A stretch of 7,014 nt of DNA from Clostridiales bacterium (GCA_029007575.1 JAQXIB010000004.1:1-7014), one strand, 5' to 3'. Positions 1 through 6,462 are shown, counted from the first letter of the stretch. The notes: generated from the sequence alone by a model not told the origin. Translations and numbers: made by a program.

Positions 1-1469
1 CCGCCAATCTGGATATCGCCGACAGCTATTTTGATAAATACGAAATTGCAGGACCGGGATTCATCAATTTCTTTTTGGGTTCACATTGGTTCTCCGATGT
101 ACTGCATGAAGTCATTGCCGACGGCGATAACTACGGAAAAACAACTTTCGGACAGAATCAAAAAGTAATGGTGGAATTTGTATCCGCTAACCCCACCGGT
201 CCAATGCATATCGGCAACGCGAGAGGCGGCGCCATCGGAGACGGCATCGCTTCGGTATTGGAATGGGCAGGCTATCAGGTTGCCAGAGAGTTTTATGTCA
301 ATGACGCCGGAAACCAAATCAACAAGTTCGCACTTTCCTTGGAAGTTCGCTATCTGCAACTGTATCAGGAGGGTGTAGAAATGCCGGAGGATGCCTACCA
401 CGGTGCGGATATTACCGCTCATGCTAAAGCGTTTGCCGTAATCAACGGCGACAAATACGTCGATGTTCCCTCGGAGGTACGCCGGCAGGCTCTGGTCAAC
501 TATGCACTTCCGCTGAACATCGCCGGTCTGGAAAACGATCTGAAGAAATATCGGATCGTATATGATAACTGGTTTCGGGAATCCACTTTACATCAAAACG
601 GAGAAGTGGACAAGGTCATCGAACTGTTAAAAAGCAAAGGTTGCACCTATGAAGCGGAGGACGCGCTTTGGTTTAAAGCGACCGATTTCGGCGCCGACAA
701 GGACTTTGTTCTGGTGCGTTCCAATGGCGTGCCGACCTATGTGGTGCCGGATATTGCCTACCATTATAACAAACTGGTGACCCGCGGTTTTGACAAGGCC
801 ATCGACGTCTTGGGTGCCGATCACCACGGCTATGTCCCCCGTTTAAAAGCAGCACTGCAAGCGCTCGGCGTGGATCCGAATAAGCTGGATGCCGTTTTAA
901 TGCAGATGGTACGGCTGGTGCGGGACGGCGAGATCATCAAAGCCAGCAAGCGCAGCGGCAAAGCGATCACATTGGTTACCCTATTGGACGAAGTGCCGAT
1001 CGATGCCGCACGTTTCTTCTTCAATATGAGAGAGGCAAATTCCCATTTCGATTTTGACCTGGATCTGGCTGCCGAAGAAAGCTCCAAGAATCCGGTATAC
1101 TATGTGCAGTATGCTCACTCAAGAATTTGCAGCATCCTGAAGAATCTTTCAGCGGAAGGCATTACTGCCAAACCTGTTGCTGAATGTGATTTCAGCTTGC
1201 TCCAAAAACCGGAAGAGCTGGAACTGATTCGCTTTTTGGCAACACTGCCCAACGAAATCATTGATGCCGCCAAAAGCTATGATCCGTCTAAGATGACCAA
1301 ATACGCCATTGAGGCAGCAACCTTATTTCATAAATTTTATAATGCCTGCCGTGTACGCGGCGAAGAAGAAGCACTGATGCAAGCCAGACTTTCTCTTTGC
1401 ATGGCAACCAAAACGGTGCTGAAAAACGTGCTGTCTATTTTGAAGATCAATGCACCGGAATCCATGTGA
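1..1469 (+). CDS. argS: Arginyl-tRNA synthetase, 5'-truncated by the window
   Basis: This cytoplasmic class I aminoacyl-tRNA synthetase charges tRNA-Arg with arginine using ATP. The first full codon in frame is at position 3, and 488 codons are visible up to the TGA at 1467-1469. The family is usually about 550-580 residues, so roughly the N-terminal 75 residues (the tRNA D-loop-binding Add-1 domain) lie outside the window. The visible part opens with AGPGFINFFL, the typical end of Add-1. Next come the SANPTGPMHIGN signature (HIGH-type motif, His codon at 207-209), the catalytic Rossmann core with a DVLGADHHGYVPR segment, and a KMSKS-like loop reading KASKR (codons 939-953). The C-terminal DALR-type anticodon-binding helical domain starts with VQYAHSRI and runs to the end. 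No terminator separates it from the next gene, so read-through is likely. The apparent TTG start at 75 is internal. Confidence 0.97.
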   Translation, partial: ANLDIADSYFDKYEIAGPGFINFFLGSHWFSDVLHEVIADGDNYGKTTFGQNQKVMVEFVSANPTGPMHIGNARGGAIGDGIASVLEWAGYQVAREFYVNDAGNQINKFALSLEVRYLQLYQEGVEMPEDAYHGADITAHAKAFAVINGDKYVDVPSEVRRQALVNYALPLNIAGLENDLKKYRIVYDNWFRESTLHQNGEVDKVIELLKSKGCTYEAEDALWFKATDFGADKDFVLVRSNGVPTYVVPDIAYHYNKLVTRGFDKAIDVLGADHHGYVPRLKAALQALGVDPNKLDAVLMQMVRLVRDGEIIKASKRSGKAITLVTLLDEVPIDAARFFFNMREANSHFDFDLDLAAEESSKNPVYYVQYAHSRICSILKNLSAEGITAKPVAECDFSLLQKPEELELIRFLATLPNEIIDAAKSYDPSKMTKYAIEAATLFHKFYNACRVRGEEEALMQARLSLCMATKTVLKNVLSILKINAPESM

Positions 1470-1510
1470 TGACAAATTCTGTGTCAATAGATTTCAAATA
1501 TTAATAAACT

Positions 1511-1516
1511 GGGAGG
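1511..1516 (+). promoter_or_regulatory. Ribosome binding site that fixes the start of the methyltransferase-like gene
   Basis: GGGAGG lies 5 nt before the ATG at 1522. The reading frame is open upstream to 1450, but the extra 24 residues overlap the end of argS, have no Shine-Dalgarno sequence and do not resemble the family. The start at 1522 is therefore preferred. Confidence 0.8.
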
Positions 1517-1521
1517 AACAA

Positions 1522-2544
1522 ATGGATACTTCTTACGGGCCGCGATTGTTTATCTCGCGGAATACCGGCGATCTATTATCTGCCGTCACCCCTGACAACC
1601 GCACGATAACCGGAGGCGTTTTAACGGCTGACCAACCGGAAGAGGACAGCAGCTTTTCGGAACTGATGTCTCAGGCACGGCAAAAAATGGCTCACTTAAG
1701 GAGTCAAGGAGCAAAATTTATTGTTGCGGAAAACTGCCAAACCTTACAGCAAGCCCGTATCGCCGTTTTTGCCGCGCGTAAAGAACAACTGCCGTTGATC
1801 GTCACTATGCTATGTGATGAGGAAGGAGTAACGCCCTCCGGCGGTACTGTGACCGCCGCTTTAATTTCCCTGCAATCCCTCGGAGTAGATGCCTTTGGTA
1901 TTTCCGGAAGCTTAACGCCGCAAGAATCTGCCGAAGTTTTGGAGCTGTTGGTTCCTTTTGCAAAAATTCCCCTTGTAGCCGCACCCACTGCAGGAAATCC
2001 CAATCCGATTCTTCCCGACTTTTATGACCTCTCTCCGAAAAACATGGCGGATTCCCTCACGCCGATTTTGGAGTGTGGTGTTTCTGTTTTGCTGGAAAAC
2101 AGCGGTGTTTCTTCGGAACACGCTGCGTGTATCCGTGAAAAATTATTTTCCTTTGATTCCACAGTCTTGCATTTAGAACGGGAAGATGAACAGGAGCACA
2201 TTATTCTGGCAAATGAAAAGGACTTCTTTATCATCAGCGATGAACGGCTGGAGTTTACCGAGCCGATTGTCTGCCATCACGATATGTCCGATGAATTTAT
2301 TGCTGCCGAAGAGGACAGCGTAGATGTACTGACCATACAAATCGATACGCCGGATGATTCGGTGGTATTTGCAGAGAATGCACATCTTGCCGGTCTGCCG
2401 GTCATGTTTCGGTCAGATGATGAACTGGCTTTAAAATCGGCATTGATGCTGTATAACGGAAAGGCTATGATCGATACAGACTGTGCCATTGAAGAAGATG
2501 CTTTAAGAAAAATCGCCGAAAAATACGGCAGTATTTTATATTGA
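1522..2544 (+). CDS. Degenerate methionine-synthase-like protein (homocysteine methyltransferase-like plus pterin-domain remnant)
   Basis: The 340-residue product aligns by eye with the N-terminal half of cobalamin-dependent methionine synthase (MetH). Residues ~5-40 match the strand and loop leading to the GSIGPTG segment. Residues 66-84 (FIVAENCQTLQQARIAVFA) match the family's Glu-containing ETMSDLxEAxAA block. Residues 91-158 match the strand, the GVDALGLN block and the PNAG block (here P155-T-A-G). Residues 184-200 match EAGVNIIGGCCGTTPEH without gaps. The three zinc ligands are absent: the NC Cys is G129 and the CC pair is N193-S194. Residues 268-340 match the pterin-binding segment (DILDVNVG, then ALEAALRVYNGKPLIN, here ALKSALMLYNGKAMID), but the IGERINPTG region is missing. 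The first ~100 residues of the MetH barrel are missing too. Homocysteine methyl transfer as in MetH is therefore unlikely. The frame is intact with a strong ribosome site, so it is probably expressed, perhaps with argS. A regulatory or ligand-binding role is speculation. Confidence 0.75.
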   Translation: MDTSYGPRLFISRNTGDLLSAVTPDNRTITGGVLTADQPEEDSSFSELMSQARQKMAHLRSQGAKFIVAENCQTLQQARIAVFAARKEQLPLIVTMLCDEEGVTPSGGTVTAALISLQSLGVDAFGISGSLTPQESAEVLELLVPFAKIPLVAAPTAGNPNPILPDFYDLSPKNMADSLTPILECGVSVLLENSGVSSEHAACIREKLFSFDSTVLHLEREDEQEHIILANEKDFFIISDERLEFTEPIVCHHDMSDEFIAAEEDSVDVLTIQIDTPDDSVVFAENAHLAGLPVMFRSDDELALKSALMLYNGKAMIDTDCAIEEDALRKIAEKYGSILY

Positions 2545-2546
2545 TC

Positions 2547-2578
2547 AAACAGCGGGCAAAGGAATTTGTCCGCTGTTT
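2547..2578 (+). terminator. Hairpin after the methyltransferase-like gene, probable terminator
   Basis: A 14-bp stem (2547-2560 with 2565-2578) closes on a GGAA tetraloop, with one G-U pair at 2556/2569. It begins 3 nt after the stop codon. The right arm ends in TTT but no long U-tract follows, so termination may be partial or helped by factors. The A-rich left and T-rich right ends could also work for transcription in the opposite direction. Confidence 0.65.
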
Positions 2579-2579
2579 C

Positions 2580-2898
2580 ATTGTATGCAAAAGGGACATT
2601 GCCTTGACTGCATCAAGGAGACTTAAAGATATTGTCATAAATTTAACAATATGCGTTCATGAATCTGTTATACAATAAATATGTTAAGTGTTGAAAGTCG
2701 GATGGTTTCAAAATAATGGCTGTTTCGCTTGATCCGATGTTCTTTGTAATCCTGTAATCTTTTTTCTATATATAGGGCAAAATCGAATTGGGATAGGTAT
2801 TTTCATGATTATATCTGTAAAAACTAAGTAGTAATGCGATAATATTGTATTGTATTAATGAGTCTTTGCATTTTCGAAATATTATGTTAATTTTACTC
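2580..2898. other. Non-coding region upstream of the pckA core promoter
   Basis: I see no convincing gene in these 319 bases. The content is A+T-rich. Besides the Rex-like site listed separately, there is a TTGAAA/TTTCAA inverted repeat (2691-2696 with 2706-2711) and a TCGGAT/ATCCGA pair (2698-2703 with 2734-2739); these compete for the same bases. There is also a T-run at 2759-2765, a short ATTGT direct repeat near 2845-2854 and a TTTCGAAA palindrome at 2872-2879. A weak extended -10 (TG at 2666-2667, TATACA at 2669-2674) could start a longer pckA transcript, but its -35 spacing is poor. Confidence 0.5.
2632..2649. promoter_or_regulatory. Rex-like operator candidate
   Basis: TTGTCATAAATTTAACAA matches the Rex redox-repressor consensus TTGTTAANNNNTTAACAA at 12 of 14 specified positions; the right half is exact. 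The inverted repeat extends outward by two more pairs (ATATTGT at 2629-2635 with ACAATAT at 2646-2652). Rex in Gram-positive bacteria senses the NADH/NAD+ ratio and represses fermentation genes. The site is about 380 nt before the pckA start and 250 nt before the best pckA promoter, so direct repression would need an upstream promoter. The match is by eye in A+T-rich DNA, where chance matches occur. Confidence 0.4.
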
Positions 2899-2927
2899 TT
2901 GACTTGTTGACAAGAATCCAATATAAT
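2899..2927 (+). promoter_or_regulatory. Sigma-A promoter of pckA
   Basis: The -35 box is TTGACT (2899-2904), followed by a 17-nt spacer and a perfect -10 box TATAAT (2922-2927). Transcription would begin near 2934, giving a leader of about 97 nt. The spacer contains the inverted repeat CTTGT-TG-ACAAG (2903-2914), which overlaps the last bases of the -35 box and is a candidate operator. Confidence 0.8.
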
Positions 2928-2959
2928 GATATTTGGGGAAGATTAGTGAATATGAGTAC

Positions 2960-2987
2960 AAGGCTTGATTTGCCTTTTCAATAAGCC
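2960..2987 (+). other. Small alternative hairpins in the pckA leader
   Basis: AAGGC (2960-2964) can pair with GCCTT (2972-2976). Alternatively GGCTT-G-ATT (2962-2970, one bulged G) can pair with AATAAGCC (2980-2987). The two foldings exclude each other. Both are short, and neither covers the ribosome site (AAAGGAG, 3015-3021), so a regulatory role is unproven. Confidence 0.25.
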
Positions 2988-3030
2988 GGTCTCAAAAGAT
3001 TTGTTATCTATGTGAAAGGAGATAAATGAA

Positions 3031-4803
3031 ATGTTAACAAACAACAAAAATGTGCTCAAATGGGTAGACGAAATGGTGGCTTTATGCAAACCCGATAACG
3101 TCGTATGGATTGACGGAAGCGAGGAACAATTGCAAGCACTGCGCGAAGAAGCCATTTCTACCGGAGAAATGGAAGCGCTCAACAACGAAAAACTCCCGGG
3201 ATGTCTGCTGCATAGAACTGATCCAACTGACGTTGCCCGTGTTGAAGATAGAACTTTTATCTGCTCTAACACAAAAGAAAATGCCGGCCCTACCAATAAC
3301 TGGAAAGATCCGGAAGAAATGTGGGCGATTCTGGAGCCTATGTACAACGGAGTCATGAAGGGTAAAACCATGTATGTAATCCCCTACTCCATGGGACCGA
3401 TCGGCTCAAAAATGTCTAAAGTAGGCGTTGAGGTTACCGATTCTATCTATGTTGTTCTGAACATGGATATCATGACCAGAATGGGAAAAGATGCTTTTGT
3501 ACAACTCGGCGATACCTCCAATGACTTTGTTCGCGGCTTACACGCAAAAGCAGACCTCGATCCTGAAAAACGTTATATTTGTCACTTCCCTGAGAAAAAC
3601 AGCATTTGCTCCATTAACTCCGGATACGGCGGAAACGTTCTGCTCGGCAAAAAATGCTTTGCTTTGAGAATCGCTTCTTATCAGGGTAAAAACGAAGGAT
3701 GGATGGCAGAGCATATGCTCATTCTCGGCATTGAAAATCCGCAGGGTGAAGTAAAATACATCTGCGCGGCCTTCCCTTCCGCTTGCGGAAAAACCAACCT
3801 CGCTATGCTGATTCCTCCGGAAATTTATGCAAAACAGGGATACAAGGTTTGGACCGTCGGTGATGACATCGCTTGGCTGAGACAGGGCGATGACGGTCGT
3901 TTATGGGCAATTAACCCTGAAAACGGTTTCTTTGGTGTTGCTCCGGGTACCAACTTAAAGTCCAACCCCAATGCGTTACACACCACCGAAAGAGATACCA
4001 TCTTCACCAACGTGGTTCACAACTTGGATGATGATACGGTTTGGTGGGAAGGATTGGATAAAAATCCGCCGAAGCATGCTCTTGACTGGAAAGGCAATCC
4101 GTGGGACGGTACGACTTCCACAGAGAAAGGCGCTCATCCAAACAGCCGTTTCACCGCTCCGGCAAGAAACTGCCCTTGCATCAGCAAAGAATTTAACAAT
4201 CCGCAGGGTGTTCCGATTTCTGCTATTGTATTCGGCGGCCGTCGTGCCAAAACCGCTCCGTTGGTCTACCAGTCCTTTGATTGGGCTCACGGTGTGTTTG
4301 TAGGTTCCATTATGGCATCTGAGACCACTGCTGCTGCTGCCGGTGCTGTCGGTGTCGTTCGTCGCGATCCTATGGCAATGTTGCCTTTCTGCGGATATAA
4401 CATGGGAGATTACTTCGCTCATTGGTTGGAAATGGGTGAAAAGTTAGGCGATAAAGCTCCGAAAATCTTTAATGTTAACTGGTTCCGTACCGATGACGAA
4501 GGTCACTTTATTTGGCCCGGCTTCGGCGACAACATGCGTGTGCTGATGTGGATCTTAGATCGCTGCGAAGGAAAAGCAGATGCAGTAGAAACCGCAATCG
4601 GTTACGAACCAAAACCGGAAGATATTAACTTGGAAGGCTTGAATCTTAGCATTGATACCTTGAAAGAATTGTTAACTGTTGATCCGCAGCTCTGGAAAGA
4701 AGATGCAGACGGCATTGAAGCATTTTACGCAAAATTCGGAGATAAATTACCGGCTAAATTGCGTGAAGAACTCAATAGCTTGAAAGACAGATTGAGCAAA
4801 TAA
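3031..4803 (+). CDS. pckG: Phosphoenolpyruvate carboxykinase (GTP)
   Basis: It interconverts oxaloacetate plus GTP with phosphoenolpyruvate, CO2 and GDP in the cytoplasm. In fermenters it can run toward oxaloacetate or toward PEP. The 590 residues match the full length of the GTP-type family, and AAGGAG lies 9 nt before the ATG. Recognisable parts in order are the substrate-binding Arg block RVEDRTF (70-76), YGGN (199-202), the metal-binding Lys/His pair (K208 in GKKCF, H228 in AEHM), and the P-loop FPSACGKTN (248-256) with the reactive family cysteine C252. Then come kinase-2 VGDDIAW (276-282), PENGFFGVAPGTN (296-308), GGRR (402-405), the mobile lid segment ETTAAAAGAVG (431-441), and the nucleotide-pocket region IWPGFGDN (494-501). 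No key residue appears to be missing. It stands alone, with its own promoter and a strong terminator. The symbol pckA is also used for this enzyme. Confidence 0.97.
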   Translation: MLTNNKNVLKWVDEMVALCKPDNVVWIDGSEEQLQALREEAISTGEMEALNNEKLPGCLLHRTDPTDVARVEDRTFICSNTKENAGPTNNWKDPEEMWAILEPMYNGVMKGKTMYVIPYSMGPIGSKMSKVGVEVTDSIYVVLNMDIMTRMGKDAFVQLGDTSNDFVRGLHAKADLDPEKRYICHFPEKNSICSINSGYGGNVLLGKKCFALRIASYQGKNEGWMAEHMLILGIENPQGEVKYICAAFPSACGKTNLAMLIPPEIYAKQGYKVWTVGDDIAWLRQGDDGRLWAINPENGFFGVAPGTNLKSNPNALHTTERDTIFTNVVHNLDDDTVWWEGLDKNPPKHALDWKGNPWDGTTSTEKGAHPNSRFTAPARNCPCISKEFNNPQGVPISAIVFGGRRAKTAPLVYQSFDWAHGVFVGSIMASETTAAAAGAVGVVRRDPMAMLPFCGYNMGDYFAHWLEMGEKLGDKAPKIFNVNWFRTDDEGHFIWPGFGDNMRVLMWILDRCEGKADAVETAIGYEPKPEDINLEGLNLSIDTLKELLTVDPQLWKEDADGIEAFYAKFGDKLPAKLREELNSLKDRLSK

Positions 4804-4841
4804 ATCAGATTTTCTAGGTAAATAATTGTATTCTGAATATG

Positions 4842-4884
4842 AAATAACAGCTGCTGATTACAGCAGCTGTTATTTGCATTTTTT
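4842..4884 (+). terminator. Rho-independent terminator of pckA
   Basis: A perfect 15-bp stem (4842-4856 with 4861-4875) closes on an ATTA loop. A short GCA gap and a run of six T (4879-4884) follow. It lies 39 nt after the pckA stop codon. Because the stem is A-flanked on the left, it may also work in the other direction. Confidence 0.9.
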
Positions 4885-4945
4885 CATTCACGCAGTTACT
4901 GCTGTAACAATAAAAGCAGCAGAAAAAATAATTTTTCGGAAAAAC

Positions 4946-4974
4946 TTGACATAAACTGCAAAATATGATATTAT
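4946..4974 (+). promoter_or_regulatory. Sigma-A promoter of the tRNA-Leu gene
   Basis: The -35 box is a perfect TTGACA (4946-4951), with a 17-nt spacer and -10 box TATTAT (4969-4974). Initiation is expected around 4981, a few bases before the mature tRNA. Near-consensus boxes fit a stable-RNA gene. Confidence 0.85.
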
Positions 4975-4988
4975 AGTTAAGCATTATC

Positions 4989-5077
4989 GCTGGTGTGGCG
5001 GAACTGGCAGACGCCCAGGACTTAAAATCCTGTGAGGCTTACCCCTCGTACCGGTTCGATCCCGGTCACCAGCACCA
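4989..5077 (+). tRNA. tRNA-Leu (anticodon UAA)
   Basis: All arms of a type II tRNA fold. The acceptor stem is GCTGGTG (4989-4995) with CACCAGC (5067-5073). The D stem is GCG/CGC (4998-5000 with 5012-5014). The anticodon stem is CAGGA/TCCTG (5016-5020 with 5028-5032), with loop CTTAAAA and anticodon TAA at 5023-5025. The long variable arm is GAGG/CCTC (5034-5037 with 5044-5047). The T arm is ACCGG/CCGGT around TTCGATC. The discriminator A at 5074 is followed by an encoded CCA (5075-5077). The tRNA reads UUA and UUG codons. It is a single gene, not part of a tRNA cluster within this window. Confidence 0.97.
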
Positions 5078-5101
5078 AAAATCGCGGTTTTGACCGCAAT
5101 C

Positions 5102-5133
5102 AAAGCCGTAAGGAGCATCCTTACGGCTTTTTT
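5102..5133 (+). terminator. Rho-independent terminator of the tRNA-Leu gene
   Basis: A 12-bp stem (5102-5113 with 5119-5130) has an AGCAT loop and runs into six T (5128-5133). A smaller GCGGT/ACCGC hairpin (5084-5088 with 5093-5097) lies between it and the tRNA and could help 3' processing. Confidence 0.92.
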
Positions 5134-5213
5134 ACATCCACATAATGAGAATTTCATGGTAAGCTTCTTTATGTATTTCCCCTCGGCAATTGATCCCCAA
5201 ATGCCTTCGATAG

Positions 5214-5228
5214 GTATGCGCCGCATAC
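5214..5228. repeat. Perfect 15-bp palindrome, GTATGCG-C-CGCATAC
   Basis: Two 7-bp arms are separated by one base. It lies 50 nt before the start of the downstream membrane-protein gene, where an operator would be expected. I could not find a convincing promoter next to it, so operator, recombination-site remnant and chance all remain possible. Confidence 0.45.
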
Positions 5229-5278
5229 AGAATCCTAAATGAACCCCCTATAGACTATCACGAAAAGAGGACAAAAAG

Positions 5279-5755
5279 ATGAGCAGAGAGACCGAGCTTG
5301 CCGTTCTGCAAGGAATGAAGCAGAAAATTATTTCCATTTATGAGATTATTGATCAGTGTAAGAACACCCAAAGTGAGTATGCACAGTTGCAGGCAAAGCG
5401 GGAAAACAACACCCGTCCCGCGTTGAATTTGCCGCGTCCCGACAAAAAGAGTATATTGGAAAAGAAGTATACCGACCGCTGGCGCCAAAGCCATTTAAAC
5501 AATGACCGGATACAGCTTCTTTGCATCATTGCGGGCGCCGCGCTTATTTTGACATACATCGTACTGCTGGGGTTTGATTTATGGGGCGGCACGAGCTTTT
5601 TCCTGAGTCCGGATAAGGTTTTCAAACCGCAATCCACAGAGCAGTATGTCGCGAAAATAATCGAATTTTGTCTTGTCATTGTTTTTCCGGTTGCCCTTGC
5701 GGTTCTACCCCCTCTGATTTTTTTCTACAGGAAGCCAAGCCGATCATTATCATAA
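5279..5755 (+). CDS. Membrane protein of unknown function, N-terminal part of a frame-split gene
   Basis: I do not recognise this family. An AAGAGGA ribosome site (5265-5271) lies just before the ATG. The 158-residue product has a charged, probably helical cytoplasmic N-terminus (residues 1-75), a membrane segment at about 79-99, an extracytoplasmic loop and a second membrane segment at about 127-149. It then ends within nine residues after a short basic tail (YRKPSRSLS). The hydrophobic and coiled-coil continuation is found in the -1 frame. A shift at the T-run 5718-5724 would join residue F149 to LQEAKP and give one 394-residue protein with four membrane segments and a long C-terminal coiled coil. 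I regard this entry and the next as one gene, either disrupted by a 1-base loss or joined by ribosomal frameshifting. Confidence 0.7.
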   Translation: MSRETELAVLQGMKQKIISIYEIIDQCKNTQSEYAQLQAKRENNTRPALNLPRPDKKSILEKKYTDRWRQSHLNNDRIQLLCIIAGAALILTYIVLLGFDLWGGTSFFLSPDKVFKPQSTEQYVAKIIEFCLVIVFPVALAVLPPLIFFYRKPSRSLS

Positions 5756-6462
5756 GTGTTATTGCGCTTTTTTTCGGCGTGATAAGCTATTTCGCCTCGG
5801 GTGCTTTTACGCTTCTTCCACTCATCCCGTTTGCTTTAACAATGGCGTGCTGCGCGTTTATTCCCATGATTCGGAAAGCCATGGCGAAGCGCCCCGTCTT
5901 TAACGCGCGGCAAAAGGAAGAGCTTGCAGAAGCCGAACAGCAGGATAATGAAATCATCGCTGACAACAAGCGAAAGAACGAGCAAGCTGACCGTGAATGG
6001 GCGAAAAAACGTGCCAAACGCTTGCCGGAACTGGATATTGAACAAAGCAGGCTCGCAAAGCAGCTTGATCAGCTTAAAGCAGAGCTGGATGAAGAAAATG
6101 CAGCTTTGGAAGCGATGAAAGGTTTGGGCAAGGATGAAAAGCAGCTTAATATTATCGAAAGTCTGATCTATTTTATCGATACCTGCCGCGCCGACTCCAT
6201 TAAAGAAGCCTTGCATGAATATGACAAGATGGTGGCAAATCAACAGCTGCTGGAGTTACAGCGCCAGCGTAATAAGCTGGAAGAACAACGCATCGCAAAC
6301 GAGGCTGCCGACCGCAAGAAGCAGCTGCAGCTTTTGGAGCAGCAGGAAGCGGCAAGAGCACGAGAGGCCAGCGACTCTGCCATGGCCCGTCAAAAGATGA
6401 TCGATTCCGTTCGCTCAATGGAGTGGACGCAATGGGCATATGCAAAAGGTGTATTTAAATAA
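5668..6462 (+). CDS. Membrane/coiled-coil protein, C-terminal part of the frame-split gene
   Basis: The frame opens at a TTG at 5668, but the first ~18 residues (Cys/Gly/Pro-rich, read out of frame from the overlapping gene) look non-native and no ribosome site precedes them. Authentic-looking sequence begins around 5725. In this 264-residue frame there is a membrane helix at about 25-42 and another at about 47-68. Next come a basic stretch, a long charged helix-rich region (about 78-155), a short less charged block with RADSIKEALHEYDKMV, a second Q/E/R-rich coiled coil (about 185-235) and an aromatic C-terminus. No catalytic motif is visible. Function is unknown; the layout suggests a membrane-anchored scaffold or stalk with the coiled coil on the cytoplasmic side (inference). 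Internal restarts at GTG 5779 or ATG 5842 are possible but would lose a membrane helix. Confidence 0.65.
   Translation: MSCHCFSGCPCGSTPSDFFLQEAKPIIIISVIALFFGVISYFASGAFTLLPLIPFALTMACCAFIPMIRKAMAKRPVFNARQKEELAEAEQQDNEIIADNKRKNEQADREWAKKRAKRLPELDIEQSRLAKQLDQLKAELDEENAALEAMKGLGKDEKQLNIIESLIYFIDTCRADSIKEALHEYDKMVANQQLLELQRQRNKLEEQRIANEAADRKKQLQLLEQQEAARAREASDSAMARQKMIDSVRSMEWTQWAYAKGVFK
5719..5725 (+). other. Candidate -1 frameshift heptamer T_TTT_TTC
   Basis: In the upstream frame the codons are TTT (5720-5722) and TTC (5723-5725), preceded by T5719. This is an X_XXY_YYZ slippery pattern placed where coding sense passes to the -1 frame. No strong stimulatory hairpin is obvious downstream; only a weak TTATCA/TGATAA pair (5747-5752 with 5780-5785) is visible. 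A plain one-base deletion is an equal alternative. Confidence 0.4.

Noticed and set aside
1470..1486. TGACA/TGTCA inverted repeat between argS and the next gene as a terminator or operator
   Set aside because: It has only 5-bp arms with a 7-nt loop and no T-run. It is too weak to support either function.
1450..1521. Upstream start giving 24 extra residues on the methyltransferase-like protein
   Set aside because: It overlaps argS, has no ribosome site, and the added residues show no family resemblance. The ATG at 1522 has GGGAGG at proper spacing.
2691..2711. TTGAAA...TTTCAA as a CcpA (cre) site
   Set aside because: The arms are separated by 9 nt and the central CG-containing core of the cre consensus is not at the right spacing.
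3032..3040. TGTTAACAA at the pckA start codon as a second Rex site
   Set aside because: Only one half-site is present; the bases at the proper spacing upstream do not match the other half.
2943..3371. 142-codon minus-strand frame across the pckA start
   Set aside because: It is a shadow of the pckA coding sequence and leader, with no ribosome site and low-complexity Ser-rich composition.
3976..4422. 148-codon minus-strand frame within pckA
   Set aside because: It lies wholly inside a well-conserved enzyme gene on the other strand, and no recognisable protein motif is present.
4984..5226. Minus-strand reading frame of 80 codons containing GAGDRDRTGTRGKPH
   Set aside because: Its C-terminal half is the antisense translation of the tRNA-Leu gene and its terminator, a well-known annotation artefact. 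Only the first ~30 codons outside the tRNA are discussed, as a weak transposase-scar idea.
5668..5724. TTG at 5668 as a genuine start of the second half of the split gene
   Set aside because: No Shine-Dalgarno sequence is present, and the first residues are a Cys/Gly/Pro-rich string typical of an out-of-frame reading of the overlapping membrane helix.
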